Notes under the pieces: generated by a model | Seen by the model: only the letters and a program-made list of their open reading frames with translations | What the model was told of the DNA's origin: nothing | Database searches by the model: none | Shown here: one piece after another, positions 36,193-45,335 of the stretch | Numbering within the stretch: the stretch's first letter is position 1 | Layout of the letters: the number at the start of each line of letters is the position of its first letter | NCBI RefSeq assembly: GCF_003217575.1 | Contig: NZ_QJTC01000001.1 | Span: 62,001 to 126,000, forward strand | Length of the DNA: 64,000 bases | Source of the DNA: Xylophilus ampelinus | GTDB taxonomy: Bacteria > Pseudomonadota > Gammaproteobacteria > Burkholderiales > Burkholderiaceae_C | Direction of reading: 5' to 3' | Position numbers and translations under genes: made by a program

Positions 36193-37869
36193 ATGGCACA
36201 AGTAGAAATCAAGGTTCCCGACATCGGCGACTTCGACGAGGTCGCGGTGATCGAGGTGCTGGTCAAGGTGGGCGACACGGTCAAGGCCGAGCAATCGCTG
36301 ATCACAGTCGAATCCGACAAGGCGTCGATGGAGATCCCGTCGTCCGCCGCCGGCATCGTCAAGGAGCTGAAGGTCGGCATGGGCGACAAGGTCAAGGAGG
36401 GCTCGGTGGTGCTGGTGCTCGAAAGCGCCGGCGAGGCCGCAGCCCCCGCACCGGCGAAATCCGAAGATAAAACCGCGCCAGCCGAAGCGCAAGGCCGACC
36501 GGATGCTACTAAATCGGTAGCAAGCGCCCCGGCGCCCACTCCGGCCGCCTCCGGCCCGGTCGAGGTCAAGGTGCCCGACATCGGCGACTTCAAGGACGTC
36601 TCGGTGATCGAGATCCTGGTCAAGCCCGGCGACACGATCGCGGCCGACCAGTCGCTGGTCACGGTCGAATCGGACAAGGCGTCGATGGAGATCCCGTCGT
36701 CGGCCGCCGGCGTGCTCAAGGAGCTGAAGGTCAAGGTCGGCGACGTGGTCAACATCGGCGACCTGCTCGCGGTGCTGCAAGGCAGCGCGGCCGCCGCACC
36801 GGCACCCGCAGCCGGCCCGGCGCCCGCGCCCGCCGCGAGTGCCGCTGCGCCCGCCGCGCTGGCCAGCCAGCCGGTCGAGCGCACCGACCCGACGGCCGCG
36901 CTGCCCGCGCACCAGCCGTCGGCCCCCACCGGCAAACTGCCCCACGCGTCGCCCTCGGTCCGCAAGTTCGCCCGCGAACTGGGCGTGCCGCTCGACGAGG
37001 TCAAGGGCAGCGGCGCCAAGGGCCGCATCACCCAGGAAGACGTGCAGAAGTTCACCCAGGCGGTGATGTCGGGTGCCGCGTCCACCAAGGCGGCGGGCGC
37101 CAAGCCGGCCACGGCCGGTGGCGGCGACGGCGCCGCGCTGGGCCTGATCCCGTGGCCGAAGGTCGATTTCGCCAAGTTCGGCGCGGTCGAGCGCAAGGAG
37201 CTGTCGCGGATCAAGAAGCTCAGCGGCGCCAACCTGCACCGCAACTGGGTGATGATCCCGCACGTCACCAACAACGACGAGGCCGACATCACCGAGCTGG
37301 AAGCCTTCCGCGTGGCGACCAACAAGGAAAACGAGAGATCGGGCGTCAAGGTGACGATGCTGGCCTTCGTGATCAAGGCGGTCGTCGCGGCGCTGAAGAA
37401 ATTCCCCGAGTTCAACGCCAGCTTGGATGGCGACACCCTGGTCTACAAGCAGTACTTCCACGTCGGCTTCGCGGCCGACACGCCCAACGGGCTGGTCGTG
37501 CCGGTGTTGAAGGATGCCGACAAGAAGGGCATCCTGCAGATCAGCACCGAGATGGGCGAGCTGGCCAAGAAGGCCCGCGAAGGCAAGCTGGGCGGCGGCG
37601 ACATGCAGGGCGGCTGCTTCTCGATCAGCTCGCTGGGCGGCATCGGCGGCACCCACTTCACCCCCATCATCAACGCGCCCGAAGTGGCGATCCTGGGCCT
37701 GTCGAAGGGCCAGACGAAGCCGGTCTGGGACGGCAAGCAGTTCGTCCCGCGCCTGGTGCTGCCGCTGTCGCTCTCCTACGACCACCGGGTGATCGACGGC
37801 GCTTCCGCTGCACGCTTCAACGCGTTCCTGGGCCAGGTGCTGGCCGACTTCCGCCGGGTGCTGCTATGA
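36193..37869 (+). CDS. aceF: Pyruvate dehydrogenase E2, dihydrolipoyl acetyltransferase
   Basis: Predicted 558 aa. Two lipoyl domains with lipoyl lysines at Lys43 and Lys162 (both [16 protein letters not shown]), Ala/Pro-rich linkers, a peripheral-subunit-binding domain ([20 protein letters not shown]), and a catalytic domain with His531 in SYDHRVIDG. The linker between the lipoyl domains contains a copy of the 65-bp repeat (36456-36522) coding for [20 protein letters not shown]. The stop overlaps the lpdA start (ATGA). Core of the complex that makes acetyl-CoA. Confidence 0.97.
   Translation: MAQVEIKVPDIGDFDEVAVIEVLVKVGDTVKAEQSLITVESDKASMEIPSSAAGIVKELKVGMGDKVKEGSVVLVLESAGEAAAPAPAKSEDKTAPAEAQGRPDATKSVASAPAPTPAASGPVEVKVPDIGDFKDVSVIEILVKPGDTIAADQSLVTVESDKASMEIPSSAAGVLKELKVKVGDVVNIGDLLAVLQGSAAAAPAPAAGPAPAPAASAAAPAALASQPVERTDPTAALPAHQPSAPTGKLPHASPSVRKFARELGVPLDEVKGSGAKGRITQEDVQKFTQAVMSGAASTKAAGAKPATAGGGDGAALGLIPWPKVDFAKFGAVERKELSRIKKLSGANLHRNWVMIPHVTNNDEADITELEAFRVATNKENERSGVKVTMLAFVIKAVVAALKKFPEFNASLDGDTLVYKQYFHVGFAADTPNGLVVPVLKDADKKGILQISTEMGELAKKAREGKLGGGDMQGGCFSISSLGGIGGTHFTPIINAPEVAILGLSKGQTKPVWDGKQFVPRLVLPLSLSYDHRVIDGASAARFNAFLGQVLADFRRVLL
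36456..36522 (+). repeat. ~65-bp dispersed repeat, copy 5 (aceF linker)
   Basis: GAAATCCGAAGATAAAACCG, GGCCGACCGGATGCTACTAA, ATCGGTAGCA. It is in the same reading frame relative to the host gene as the lpdA and waaA copies. Confidence 0.8.
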
Positions 37870-39752
37870 GCCGGATCGACGTCAAGGTTCCCGATATCGG
37901 CGACTTCGCCGAGGTGGCGGTGATCGAGGTGCTGGTGAAGGCCGGCGACACGGTCGAGCCCGAGCAGTCGCTGGTCACCGTCGAGTCCGACAAGGCCTCG
38001 ATGGAGATCCCGTCCTCGCACGGCGGCGTGGTCCAGGAGGTGAAGGTCAAGGTCGGCGACAAGGTGGCCGAAGGCTCGGTGCTGATCAGCATCGAGGCGG
38101 AAGCCGGCGCCGCGGCGCCTGCCGCCGGACCGGCACCGGCACCGGCACCGGCACCGGCACCGGCACCGGCAGCCGCTGCTCCGGCGGCCGCCCCCGCGCC
38201 CGTAGTGGAGAAATCCGAACCGAAAGTGCCTGCAGCCGGCGCGGATGGCCGACCAGATGCTACCAAAAGCGTAGCAAAAGCGTCCGACATCGCCGACGCC
38301 GACTACGACCTCGTCGTGATCGGCGGCGGCCCCGGCGGCTACTCGGCGGCCTTCCGCGCGGCCGACCTGGGGTTGAAGGTCGCGATGGTCGAGCGCTACC
38401 ACACCCTCGGCGGCGTCTGCCTCAACGTGGGCTGCATTCCGTCGAAGGCGCTGCTGCATGTGGCGGCCGTCATGGACGAGGTGAAGCACTTCGCCGACCT
38501 GGGCGTGTCGTACGGCGAGCCGTCGCTCGACATCGGCAAGCTGCGCACCCACAAGGAAAAGGTCATCGGCAAGCTGACCGGCGGCCTGGCCGCGATGGCC
38601 AAGATGCGCAAGGTGACGGTGCTGCGCGGCCTGGCCACGTTCACCGGCGCCCATGCGCTGGAGGTGGCCGAGACCGGCGGCGCGGGGCAGGAAAAAACCG
38701 GCAAGACGCAGGCGGTGACGTTCCGCCGCGCGATCATCGCGGCGGGCTCGCAGGCGGTTCGCCTGCCGTTCCTGCCCGACGATCCGCGGGTGGTCGATTC
38801 CACCGGCGCGCTGGCGCTGCAGTCGGTGCCCAAGCGGATGCTGATCGTCGGCGGCGGGATCATCGGCCTGGAAATGGGCACGGTGTACTCCAGCCTGGGC
38901 GCGCGGCTCGACGTGGTCGAGATGCAGGGCGGCCTGATGCAGGGCGCCGACCGCGACCTGGTGAAGGTCTGGCAGAAGATGAACGCGCCGCGCTTCGACA
39001 ACATCATGCTCAAGACGAAGACGGTGGGTGCCAAGGCCACCGAGGCGGGCATCGAGGTGACGTTCGAAGGCGAGGGCGCCCCCAAGGAGCCGCAGGTCTA
39101 CGACCTGGTGCTGCAGGCCGTCGGACGCACGCCCAACGGCGGCAAGGTGGGTGCCGACAAGGCGGGCGTGAAGGTGACGGACCGCGGCTTCATCGACGTC
39201 GACATCCAGATGCGGACCGACGTGCCGCACATCTTCGCCATCGGCGACCTGGTCGGCCAGCCGATGCTGGCGCACAAGGCGGTGCACGAGGGCCATGTGG
39301 CGGCGGAAGTCATCGCCGGCGAACTGCAGGGCGACGAGAAGCTGGCCAGCGCCGCCTTCAACGCCCGGGTGATCCCGAGCGTGGCCTACACCGACCCCGA
39401 GGTGGCATGGGTCGGCATCACCGAGGACCAGGCCAAGGCCCAGGGCCTCAAGGTGGAGAAGGGGCTGTTCCCGTGGAACGCGTCGGGCCGCGCCATCGCC
39501 AACGGCCGCGACGAGGGCTTCACCAAGCTGCTGTTCGACGCCGAGACCCACCGCATCGTCGGCGGCGGCATCGTCGGCACCCATGCGGGCGACATGATCG
39601 GCGAGATCGCCCTGGCCATCGAGATGGGCGCCGACGCGGTGGACATCGGCAAGACGATCCAACCGCACCCGACGCTGGGCGAGACCATCGGCCTGGCGGC
39701 CGAGGTGGCGCACGGCAGCTGCACCGACGTGCCGCCGGCGCGCAAGCGCTGA
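37866..39752 (+). CDS. lpdA: Dihydrolipoyl dehydrogenase (E3) with N-terminal lipoyl domain
   Basis: Predicted 628 aa, about 150 longer than a plain E3. Residues 1-80 are a lipoyl domain (lipoyl Lys43 in [16 protein letters not shown]), then a Pro-Ala linker made of a CCGGCA tandem repeat and a copy of the 65-bp repeat, then the flavoprotein: [20 protein letters not shown], the redox disulfide Cys185/Cys190 in [44 protein letters not shown] and the C-terminal HPTLGETI dyad. It reoxidises the dihydrolipoyl groups of AceF with NAD. Confidence 0.96.
   Translation: MSRIDVKVPDIGDFAEVAVIEVLVKAGDTVEPEQSLVTVESDKASMEIPSSHGGVVQEVKVKVGDKVAEGSVLISIEAEAGAAAPAAGPAPAPAPAPAPAPAAAAPAAAPAPVVEKSEPKVPAAGADGRPDATKSVAKASDIADADYDLVVIGGGPGGYSAAFRAADLGLKVAMVERYHTLGGVCLNVGCIPSKALLHVAAVMDEVKHFADLGVSYGEPSLDIGKLRTHKEKVIGKLTGGLAAMAKMRKVTVLRGLATFTGAHALEVAETGGAGQEKTGKTQAVTFRRAIIAAGSQAVRLPFLPDDPRVVDSTGALALQSVPKRMLIVGGGIIGLEMGTVYSSLGARLDVVEMQGGLMQGADRDLVKVWQKMNAPRFDNIMLKTKTVGAKATEAGIEVTFEGEGAPKEPQVYDLVLQAVGRTPNGGKVGADKAGVKVTDRGFIDVDIQMRTDVPHIFAIGDLVGQPMLAHKAVHEGHVAAEVIAGELQGDEKLASAAFNARVIPSVAYTDPEVAWVGITEDQAKAQGLKVEKGLFPWNASGRAIANGRDEGFTKLLFDAETHRIVGGGIVGTHAGDMIGEIALAIEMGADAVDIGKTIQPHPTLGETIGLAAEVAHGSCTDVPPARKR
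38130..38171 (+). repeat. CCGGCA hexanucleotide tandem repeat in the lpdA linker
   Basis: Seven perfect CCGGCA units encoding Pro-Ala repeats. Copy-number change would lengthen or shorten the flexible linker by two residues without a frameshift. Confidence 0.9.
38210..38276 (+). repeat. ~65-bp dispersed repeat, copy 6 (lpdA linker)
   Basis: GAAATCCGAACCGAAAGTGC, GCAGCCGGCGCGGATGGCCG, AGATGCTACC..GGTAGCA-type end (with CGTAGCA). It encodes [18 protein letters not shown]. Confidence 0.85.
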
Positions 39753-39826
39753 CGGGGCCCGCCAGGTGTCTTCCGGACGCCTGGCGCGTCATCGCGACGG
39801 GCCCGGGGGTCCGGTCCCTGACCGTA

Positions 39827-39865
39827 CCAAGCAAAACGCCCTGCAGTGCAGGGCGTTTTGCTTGG
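39827..39865. terminator. Bidirectional terminator between lpdA and the NlpC/P60 gene
   Basis: A perfect 19-bp inverted repeat, CCAAGCAAAACGCCCTGCA, around a single G. It lies between two converging genes. GTTTTGCTT gives a weak T-tract on both strands. Confidence 0.8.
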
Positions 39866-39901
39866 GGGTAGTCGCGCCGCGAAGGGCTCGCGACCGGCCG
39901 G

Positions 39902-40438
39902 TCAGTCGGCTCCGGTGTCCTGCACCACCCGGCGGGCGCCTGTGAAGCGGGTCTTCCAATAGCGGATGTCCATGTCCTCGACCCGCACTTCGGCGCCGGG
40001 CTTGGGGGCATGGATGAATTTGTTCTCGCCGACGTACATGCCGACATGGCTGAACGCGCTGCGCATAGTCTTGAAGAACACCAGGTCGCCGGGCTTGAGT
40101 TCGTTGCGGTCGATCTTCTCGGTGGCGGCTGCCTGCTCGTCGGCACGGCGGGGGAGCAGCAGGCCGACGGTCTGGCCGTAGATGGCGCGGATGAAGCCGC
40201 TGCAGTCGAAGCCCGATTCGGCGCTGTTGCCGCCCCGGCGGTACGGCACGCCCAGGAAGCCCATGGCGCTCATCACGACTTCGGAGGTCTGGCTCTTGAT
40301 CGACTGCCGCACATGCTCGACATGCGACAGCAACCCGCGATCGGCCAGAAGTGCGTCCATGTCATCCGTTTTTTGAGAGGGTGCTGCGTAGGAGGCCGAC
40401 GCGGCGGTAAGTAGGAAGACGCACAGGAGTCTGGACAT
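39902..40438 (-). CDS. Exported NlpC/P60 family peptidoglycan endopeptidase
   Basis: Predicted 178 aa. Signal peptide MSRLLCVFLLTAASASYAAP, then an NlpC/P60 domain with the catalytic Cys79 in GFDCSGFIRAIYG, His131 in FSHVGMYVG and His143 in FIHAPKPG. Such enzymes cut peptide stems of murein in the periplasm. Monocistronic, divergent from the sugar dehydrogenase gene with 152 bp between them. Confidence 0.94.
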   Translation of the reverse strand: MSRLLCVFLLTAASASYAAPSQKTDDMDALLADRGLLSHVEHVRQSIKSQTSEVVMSAMGFLGVPYRRGGNSAESGFDCSGFIRAIYGQTVGLLLPRRADEQAAATEKIDRNELKPGDLVFFKTMRSAFSHVGMYVGENKFIHAPKPGAEVRVEDMDIRYWKTRFTGARRVVQDTGAD

Positions 40439-40590
40439 GGACGCGGAGGTTAAAGGGGCATGCCGCCAGCGTCAAGCGCGGTTACATTCTCTAAGTGCTT
40501 GATTTTTAAGCAGAAGTACCAATGTCTTCCTGTACAAGTGACCCCTGCCGTCGTATTGCCGTTGGTCAGCACGCCAAATAAAGGATCGCC

Positions 40591-41721
40591 ATGTCTGTAA
40601 GACTGCACCGCCGCGCCGTCGGCGTTCTTTTCAGCGCGGCACTGGTCATCGCGGGTATCGCGGGCCCTGCCGGCGCGGCCTATGCGGTGAAGGCCGTGCC
40701 GGTGGCGCAGGGCCTGTCGTCGCCTTGGGCGGTAGCCTTTTTGCCTAACGGCAAGTTTCTGGTGAACGAGCGTCCGGGGCAGATGCGTGTCGTCACGGCG
40801 GCGGGCGAGGTGCGATCTGCGCTGCAGGGCGTGCCGGTGGTCGCCGCGGCGGGGCAGGGCGGCCTGCTCGACGTGGTGTTGGACAGCGGCTTCGCCGCCA
40901 ACCGCGCGCTGTTCTTCTGCTATTCGGAAGCGGGCGCGAACGGCACCAACGGCACCGCCCTGGCCCGCGCGGTGCTGTCGGCCGACGAGCGTCGGCTTGA
41001 AGAGGTGAAGGTGCTGTTCCGCCAGCAGCCGAAGATCGCCGGCAGCCTGCACTTCGGATGCCGCATCGTGGAGAAGCCCGACGGTACGCTGTGGCTGGCG
41101 CTAGGCGAACGCTCGTCGAAGAAGGAAGAGGCGCAGAACCTCAAGAGCCACCTGGGCAAGATCGTGCGCATCGCCAAGGACGGCACGGTACCGCCCGACA
41201 ACCCCTTCGTCGGCCGCGCCGACGCGCTGCCCGAGATCTGGAGCTACGGCCACCGCAACGCGCAGGGCGCCACGCTCGGCCCCGACGGCCGGCTGTGGAT
41301 GCACGAGCACGGCCCGCAGGGCGGCGACGAACTCAACCTCCCGGTGGCCGGCCGCAACTACGGCTGGCCGGTGATCACCTACGGCGAGAACTACGGCGGC
41401 GGCCCGATCGGCCGCGGCATCACCCGGCAGCAGGGCATGGAGCAGCCGCTGCACTACTGGGCGCCGTCGATCGCGCCGTCGGGCATGGCCTTCCTCACCA
41501 GCGACCGCTACGGCCCGGCCTGGAAGGGCAGCCTCTTCGTCGGCTCGCTGAAGTTCGGCCGGCTGCACCGGCTGCAGATAGAAGGCGGCAAGGTGGCGCG
41601 CGAGGAGTTTTTGCTGGAGAGCCTGCGCGAACGCATCCGCGACGTGCGCCAGGGCCCGGACGGCTGGCTCTATGTGCTGACCGACGGCCCGCAGGGCCGG
41701 CTGCTGCGGCTGGAGCCCTAG
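40591..41721 (+). CDS. PQQ-dependent aldose sugar dehydrogenase (YliI-like), exported
   Basis: Predicted 376 aa. Sec signal (VGVLFSAALVIAGIAGPAGA) followed by a six-bladed propeller typical of soluble glucose/aldose dehydrogenases: LSSPWAVAFLPNGKFLVNER, GQGGLLDVVLDSGF, EIWSYGHRNAQGATLGPDG, HEHGPQGGDELNLP (conserved in PQQ-binding members), NYGWPVITYG and APSIAPSGMAFLTSDRYG. PQQ use is inferred from family membership; no pqq genes are here. Confidence 0.9.
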   Translation: MSVRLHRRAVGVLFSAALVIAGIAGPAGAAYAVKAVPVAQGLSSPWAVAFLPNGKFLVNERPGQMRVVTAAGEVRSALQGVPVVAAAGQGGLLDVVLDSGFAANRALFFCYSEAGANGTNGTALARAVLSADERRLEEVKVLFRQQPKIAGSLHFGCRIVEKPDGTLWLALGERSSKKEEAQNLKSHLGKIVRIAKDGTVPPDNPFVGRADALPEIWSYGHRNAQGATLGPDGRLWMHEHGPQGGDELNLPVAGRNYGWPVITYGENYGGGPIGRGITRQQGMEQPLHYWAPSIAPSGMAFLTSDRYGPAWKGSLFVGSLKFGRLHRLQIEGGKVAREEFLLESLRERIRDVRQGPDGWLYVLTDGPQGRLLRLEP

Positions 41722-41799
41722 CCGGCGGCGACGGTGCGGGGCGGGGTGGGCTGCGACAATCGCACCATCTCCCATTTCCTGCCCCTGCGCACCCCCGCC

Positions 41800-42399
41800 A
41801 TGCTGCTCGACGCCTCCGAATCCCAACTCGTCCTGGTGGACTACCAGGAACGCCTGATGCCCGCGATCTTCGAGGGCCCGGCGGTGCTGGCCAACGCGCT
41901 GCGGCTGGCCCGCGCGGCGCAGCTGCTGGAGGTGCCGGTCTGGGGCACCGAGCAGAACCCGTCGGGCCTGGGCTCCAACGACCCCGCACTGCGCGCGCTG
42001 TGCCACCGCACCCTGGCCAAGATGCAGTTCAGCGCGGTCGAGGAAGGCCTGGGCGACTGGCTGCGGCCGGCGCCCAGGCCGCAGGGCGGCAACGCCCGCA
42101 GCCTGCCCAAGCACCTGCAGAAGCCGGCCCAGGCGCCCGAGCCCGGCGCCATCGTGATAGCCGGCTGCGAAGCGCACATCTGCTTGCTGCAGACGGCGCT
42201 GGATCTGCTGGAAGACGAGTTCGAGGTCTGGGTGGTGACCGACGCCTGCGGGTCACGCACCGAGCGCAACCGTGACGCAGCCTTCGACCGCCTGGCCGGC
42301 AGCGGCGCCGAGCTGGTGACGACCGAGATGGTGCTGTTCGAATGGCTGGGCTCGGCCGAGCACCCGGATTTCAAGGCGATCCAGGACTTGGTCCGCTGA
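41800..42399 (+). CDS. Isochorismatase-like cysteine hydrolase (YcaC-like)
   Basis: Predicted 199 aa; start 41800 (MLLDASESQLVLVDYQERLM) puts the catalytic Asp in LVDYQ near residue 14, with the catalytic Cys in IAGCEAHICLLQTALDL and the partner Lys in KMQFSA. These alpha/beta hydrolases cleave C-N bonds; the substrate is unknown. The middle has a Pro/Gln-rich loop (RPAPRPQGGNARSLPK). Followed by a DUF1345 gene 41 bp downstream on the same strand. Confidence 0.88.
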   Translation: MLLDASESQLVLVDYQERLMPAIFEGPAVLANALRLARAAQLLEVPVWGTEQNPSGLGSNDPALRALCHRTLAKMQFSAVEEGLGDWLRPAPRPQGGNARSLPKHLQKPAQAPEPGAIVIAGCEAHICLLQTALDLLEDEFEVWVVTDACGSRTERNRDAAFDRLAGSGAELVTTEMVLFEWLGSAEHPDFKAIQDLVR

Positions 42400-42440
42400 C
42401 GCTGCGCCCGCTGATCGGCGACGTGGCCACAAAACGATCT

Positions 42441-43142
42441 ATGCTCGAAAGGAGCCGCTACGTGAAACGCCACCTGACCGAGACCACCGGCCTGCGGCGC
42501 CTGGGCTATGCCGCCGCGGTCGGCGGGTTGGTGTTCGCCGCCGCCACGCCGCTGGCGCCGCCGGTGCGATTGTTGCTGGCCTGGGTGGCCGCCGGGGCGA
42601 CCGATCTCTGCCTGGCCTGGCTGCTGGCGCGCCACTTCGAGGCGCCGCGGATCCGCGGCCGCGCCAAAGCGCAGGACGAATCGGCCGCGGTGCTGTTCCT
42701 CGCGATGGTGGTGGCGCTCTGCGCCAGCGTGGTCGCCATCGTGGTGCTGCTGCAGCAGACGCGCGACCTGCCGCAGTCGCAGCGTGGTGCGCATGTGGCG
42801 CTGTCGATGCTGGCGGTTGCGACCTCCTGGCTCTGGATCCACACCCTCTTCGCGTTTCGGTATGCCCACCGCTACTACCAGGGCGAAGACGGTGGCCCGG
42901 AAGCGGCCGAGGCGCAGAAGGCGGCCAGCGGCGGGCTGGATTTTCCGGGGGAGGGCGATCCTGACTACTTCGATTTCCTCTACCAGGCGCTGGTGATCGG
43001 CATGACCTCGCAGGTGTCCGACGTGCAGGTGACCTCGTCGGCCATGCGCCGGCTGGTGACGGTGCACGGGCTGATGGCCTTCGTCTTCAACGTGGTGCTG
43101 CTGGCCCTCGGCGTGAACGCCGCGGCTTCGATGCTCGGGTAA
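42441..43142 (+). CDS. DUF1345 family integral membrane protein
   Basis: Predicted 233 aa with about five membrane segments (for example LFLAMVVALCASVVAIVVLL and LMAFVFNVVLLALGVNAAA). The signature DYFDFLYQALVIGMTSQVSD and VTSSAMRRLVTVHG is typical of DUF1345. Function not known. Start 42441 chosen for fit to family length. Confidence 0.88.
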   Translation: MLERSRYVKRHLTETTGLRRLGYAAAVGGLVFAAATPLAPPVRLLLAWVAAGATDLCLAWLLARHFEAPRIRGRAKAQDESAAVLFLAMVVALCASVVAIVVLLQQTRDLPQSQRGAHVALSMLAVATSWLWIHTLFAFRYAHRYYQGEDGGPEAAEAQKAASGGLDFPGEGDPDYFDFLYQALVIGMTSQVSDVQVTSSAMRRLVTVHGLMAFVFNVVLLALGVNAAASMLG

Positions 43143-43341
43143 ACCCGAAAAAGTTCCGCAAACCATGCAGGACGAGGCAGCGTCCTACACATAAGGTGCA
43201 TCCAGAGGGTAGACGGCGCCGTAATGCCTCCCGAAGATGCACTGTCCGTGGCGCATACTTAAAAAACGTGCCCTGGCAGTTTCTTTCATCGCATAGCCGT
43301 TGTGGCCAGCGATTCCTACCACGTGTACCGAGGAGTTGAGC

Positions 43342-44322
43342 ATGATTCAAGAACCCGCAATGATGGACGTTTTGCAGCGTCGCAGCGACAAGCTCGCAGA
43401 ACGCCGTCAGTTCTTCCGCAAGACCGGCGGCTTCGCAGCTGGCATGGCCGGTGGCGCGATCCTGACCGCTTGCGGTGGCGGTTCCGGCGGCGCGGTCGCG
43501 GCCGACGCACCGAGCGATGTCGAAATCCTCAACTTCGCGTTGAACCTGGAATACCTCGAAGCCCAGTTCTACCAGAACGCGGTGTTCGGCACGAGCCTGG
43601 CCGCGTCGCAGCAGACCGGCGTGGGCGTGCAGGGTGCGGTCGTCGGCGGTGGACGTGCGGTGCCGTTCAGCGACCCGGTCGTCGCGGCCTATGCCCGCGA
43701 GATCGCGCGCGACGAGGCCCAGCACGTGGCCTTCCTGCGCAGCGCCCTCGGCAGCGCGGCCGTCGCCCAGCCGGCGCTCGACATCAGCGGTACCGACCCG
43801 AACGGTGCGTTCTCGACGGCCGCCGTTGCCGCCGGCCTGATCAGCAAGGGCCAGGTGTTCGATCCCTACGCCAACGATGCCAACTTCCTGCTGGCCGCCT
43901 TCATCTTCGAAGACGTCGGTGTCACCGCCTACAAGGGTGCCGCTCCGCTGATCACCAACAAGACCTACCTCGAAGCCGCTGCCGGCATCCTGGCGGCCGA
44001 GGCGTACCACGCCGGCCTGGTCCGCACGGTGTTGTACTCGAAGGGCCTGACCACGCCGGCCCTGCGCACCTCGGCCGACGCGATCGCCCGTGCCCGCGAC
44101 ACGCTCGACAGCTCGAAGACCGCCGAAGCCAGCCTGACCGGCACCGGCGGCAGCGCCCCGATCGCCGGCATCGTGCCGCTCGATTCCAACGGCATCGCCT
44201 ACAGCCGCAGCTACGACGACGTGCTCAACATCGTCTATCTGAACCCGGGTGCGGTCACCAAGGGTGGCTTCTATCCGAACGGCCTGAACGGCACGCTGGT
44301 GATGAGCAGCGCCTTCGCATAA
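43342..44322 (+). CDS. Tat-exported ferritin-like domain (desiccation-type) protein
   Basis: Predicted 326 aa; GAGGAG lies 6 nt before the ATG. The N-terminus has a twin-arginine motif (ERRQFFRKTGGFAAG) followed by a lipobox-like LTAC, so it is probably a folded, exported lipoprotein. The mature part is a ferritin-like four-helix domain (EILNFALNLEYLEAQFYQNA, ARDEAQHVAFLRSAL, ILAAEAYHAGLVRTVLY) as in PF13668 proteins. The Glu and His pairs could hold a di-iron site. Function is not established. Ends at a strong terminator. Confidence 0.87.
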   Translation: MIQEPAMMDVLQRRSDKLAERRQFFRKTGGFAAGMAGGAILTACGGGSGGAVAADAPSDVEILNFALNLEYLEAQFYQNAVFGTSLAASQQTGVGVQGAVVGGGRAVPFSDPVVAAYAREIARDEAQHVAFLRSALGSAAVAQPALDISGTDPNGAFSTAAVAAGLISKGQVFDPYANDANFLLAAFIFEDVGVTAYKGAAPLITNKTYLEAAAGILAAEAYHAGLVRTVLYSKGLTTPALRTSADAIARARDTLDSSKTAEASLTGTGGSAPIAGIVPLDSNGIAYSRSYDDVLNIVYLNPGAVTKGGFYPNGLNGTLVMSSAFA

Positions 44323-44355
44323 GCCCCCGCCGGCCCTGCCGGGCCAGAGAGACAG

Positions 44356-44390
44356 AGGCGACCGTGCTCCCGTGGCCCGGTCGCCTTTTT
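44356..44390 (+). terminator. Rho-independent terminator of the ferritin-like gene
   Basis: AGGCGACC (44356-44363) / GGTCGCCT (44379-44386) stem followed by TTTTT. Confidence 0.85.
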
Positions 44391-44525
44391 CATGGGCGCG
44401 ACACGCAGCAGCGCCCGCACCTCGAAGGCCTGCGCAGCATCAGCCCGAGGCCGCGGTTCGGCCCCGGCGCAGCGAGCCGGTCGACACCGGCGTGCCCAGC
44501 AGGACGCGGGTGGGAATCGAGGGGA

Positions 44526-45269
44526 TCATGCTTGCGTGCCGAAGAGGGAGGCGGTGCGGGGGATGGAAAGGGTGAGCTGAACGCGGGTGGCCGGGGCCTC
44601 CTCGCGCTCCAGCGCCAGCAGCGCCGCCTTGCGCTCCAGCCCGCCGGCATAGCCGGTCAGCATCCCGGTGCGGCCCACCACCCGATGGCACGGCACGATG
44701 ATGCTGACCGGGTTGCGGCCCACCGCCGCCGCCGCCGCCCGCACGGCGGTCGGCCGGCCGACGGCCACCGCCAGCGCGCCGTAGCTCACGGTGGTGCCGA
44801 GCGGCAGCGCGACCAGCGCGCGCCAGACCGCCTTCTGGAAATCGGTCGCGCCCGGCAGGTCCAGCGCGATGCCGAAGCGCGCGCGGCTACCGGCGAAGTA
44901 GGCGGCCAGCTCGGCCTCGGCCTGATCGAGCACCGCGTGGGCGCCGCCGTGCAGCGGCCAGGTGCCGGGCGTGCCTCTGAGGCTGCGCGGCAGAAGGATC
45001 GTCGGCTGCGAAGCGACCGCAACGTTCCGTTTTTCAACGCCTTCTTGCCCCATAGCCCTGCCATGTGGCGAGGAAGCCGGCAAAAACTGTCCTCGCTGGG
45101 GTCGCTTCTCGGCTTCTACACCTTCTGCCGCGCAGACTCCTAGCTGCGGTGGCCGGTGGCGCTGGTCGAAGAACCACAGGCCCGTCAGGCCGCGAGGCGT
45201 GGCGGCGAGGTCGATGGCGCCGAGAGGCGATGGCCAGCGGCGCAGGACGGTGTCGGGTGCGTAAATCAT
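44526..45269 (-). CDS. ogt: Methylated-DNA--protein-cysteine methyltransferase with internal insertion
   Basis: Predicted 247 aa, about 55 longer than usual. The C-terminal domain is intact: TDFQKAVWRALVALPLGTTV, VGRNPVSIIVPCHRVVGRTG with the acceptor Cys, and GYAGGLERKAALLALE. The N-terminal part (PLGAIDLAATPRGLTGLWFF, DQRHRP) is split from the rest by ~53 residues (GVEAEKRPQRGQFLPASSPH and onward) encoded by a MITE-like element at 44979-45139 that keeps the frame open. The protein removes alkyl groups from O6-methylguanine. It lies just downstream of alkA on the same strand. Confidence 0.9.
   Translation of the reverse strand: MIYAPDTVLRRWPSPLGAIDLAATPRGLTGLWFFDQRHRPPQLGVCAAEGVEAEKRPQRGQFLPASSPHGRAMGQEGVEKRNVAVASQPTILLPRSLRGTPGTWPLHGGAHAVLDQAEAELAAYFAGSRARFGIALDLPGATDFQKAVWRALVALPLGTTVSYGALAVAVGRPTAVRAAAAAVGRNPVSIIVPCHRVVGRTGMLTGYAGGLERKAALLALEREEAPATRVQLTLSIPRTASLFGTQA
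44979..45139. mobile_element. MITE-like element inserted in ogt
   Basis: About 161 bp bounded by inverted repeats: GAGGCTGCGCGGCAGAAGG at the left and its near-perfect complement at the right (one mismatch in 19). Further inside GAAGCGAC (45010-45017) pairs with GTCGCTTC (45101-45108) at the same offset. No transposase is encoded. A clear target duplication is not visible by eye. Confidence 0.7.
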
Positions 45270-45270
45270 G

Positions 45271-45335
45271 GATTTTTAGTGTTTTGGTGCTGTAGCCAGC
45301 GTCGGGCGAAGGTTAGTAGCTATCTATTCGATAGC
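45271..45335 (+). repeat. ~65-bp dispersed repeat, copy 7 (between ogt and alkA)
   Basis: GATTTTTAGTGTTTTGGTGC, TGTAGCCAGCGTCGG, TAGTAGCTATCTATTCGATA. It supplies the last codons and TAG stop of alkA (45326-45324) and fills the gap up to the ogt start. Confidence 0.8.

Noticed and set aside
44391-44529. Possible minus-strand coding remnant after ogt (MIPSIPTRVLLGTP..)
   Set aside because: Only about 29 codons beginning in the ogt stop overlap; too short and without a match to support.
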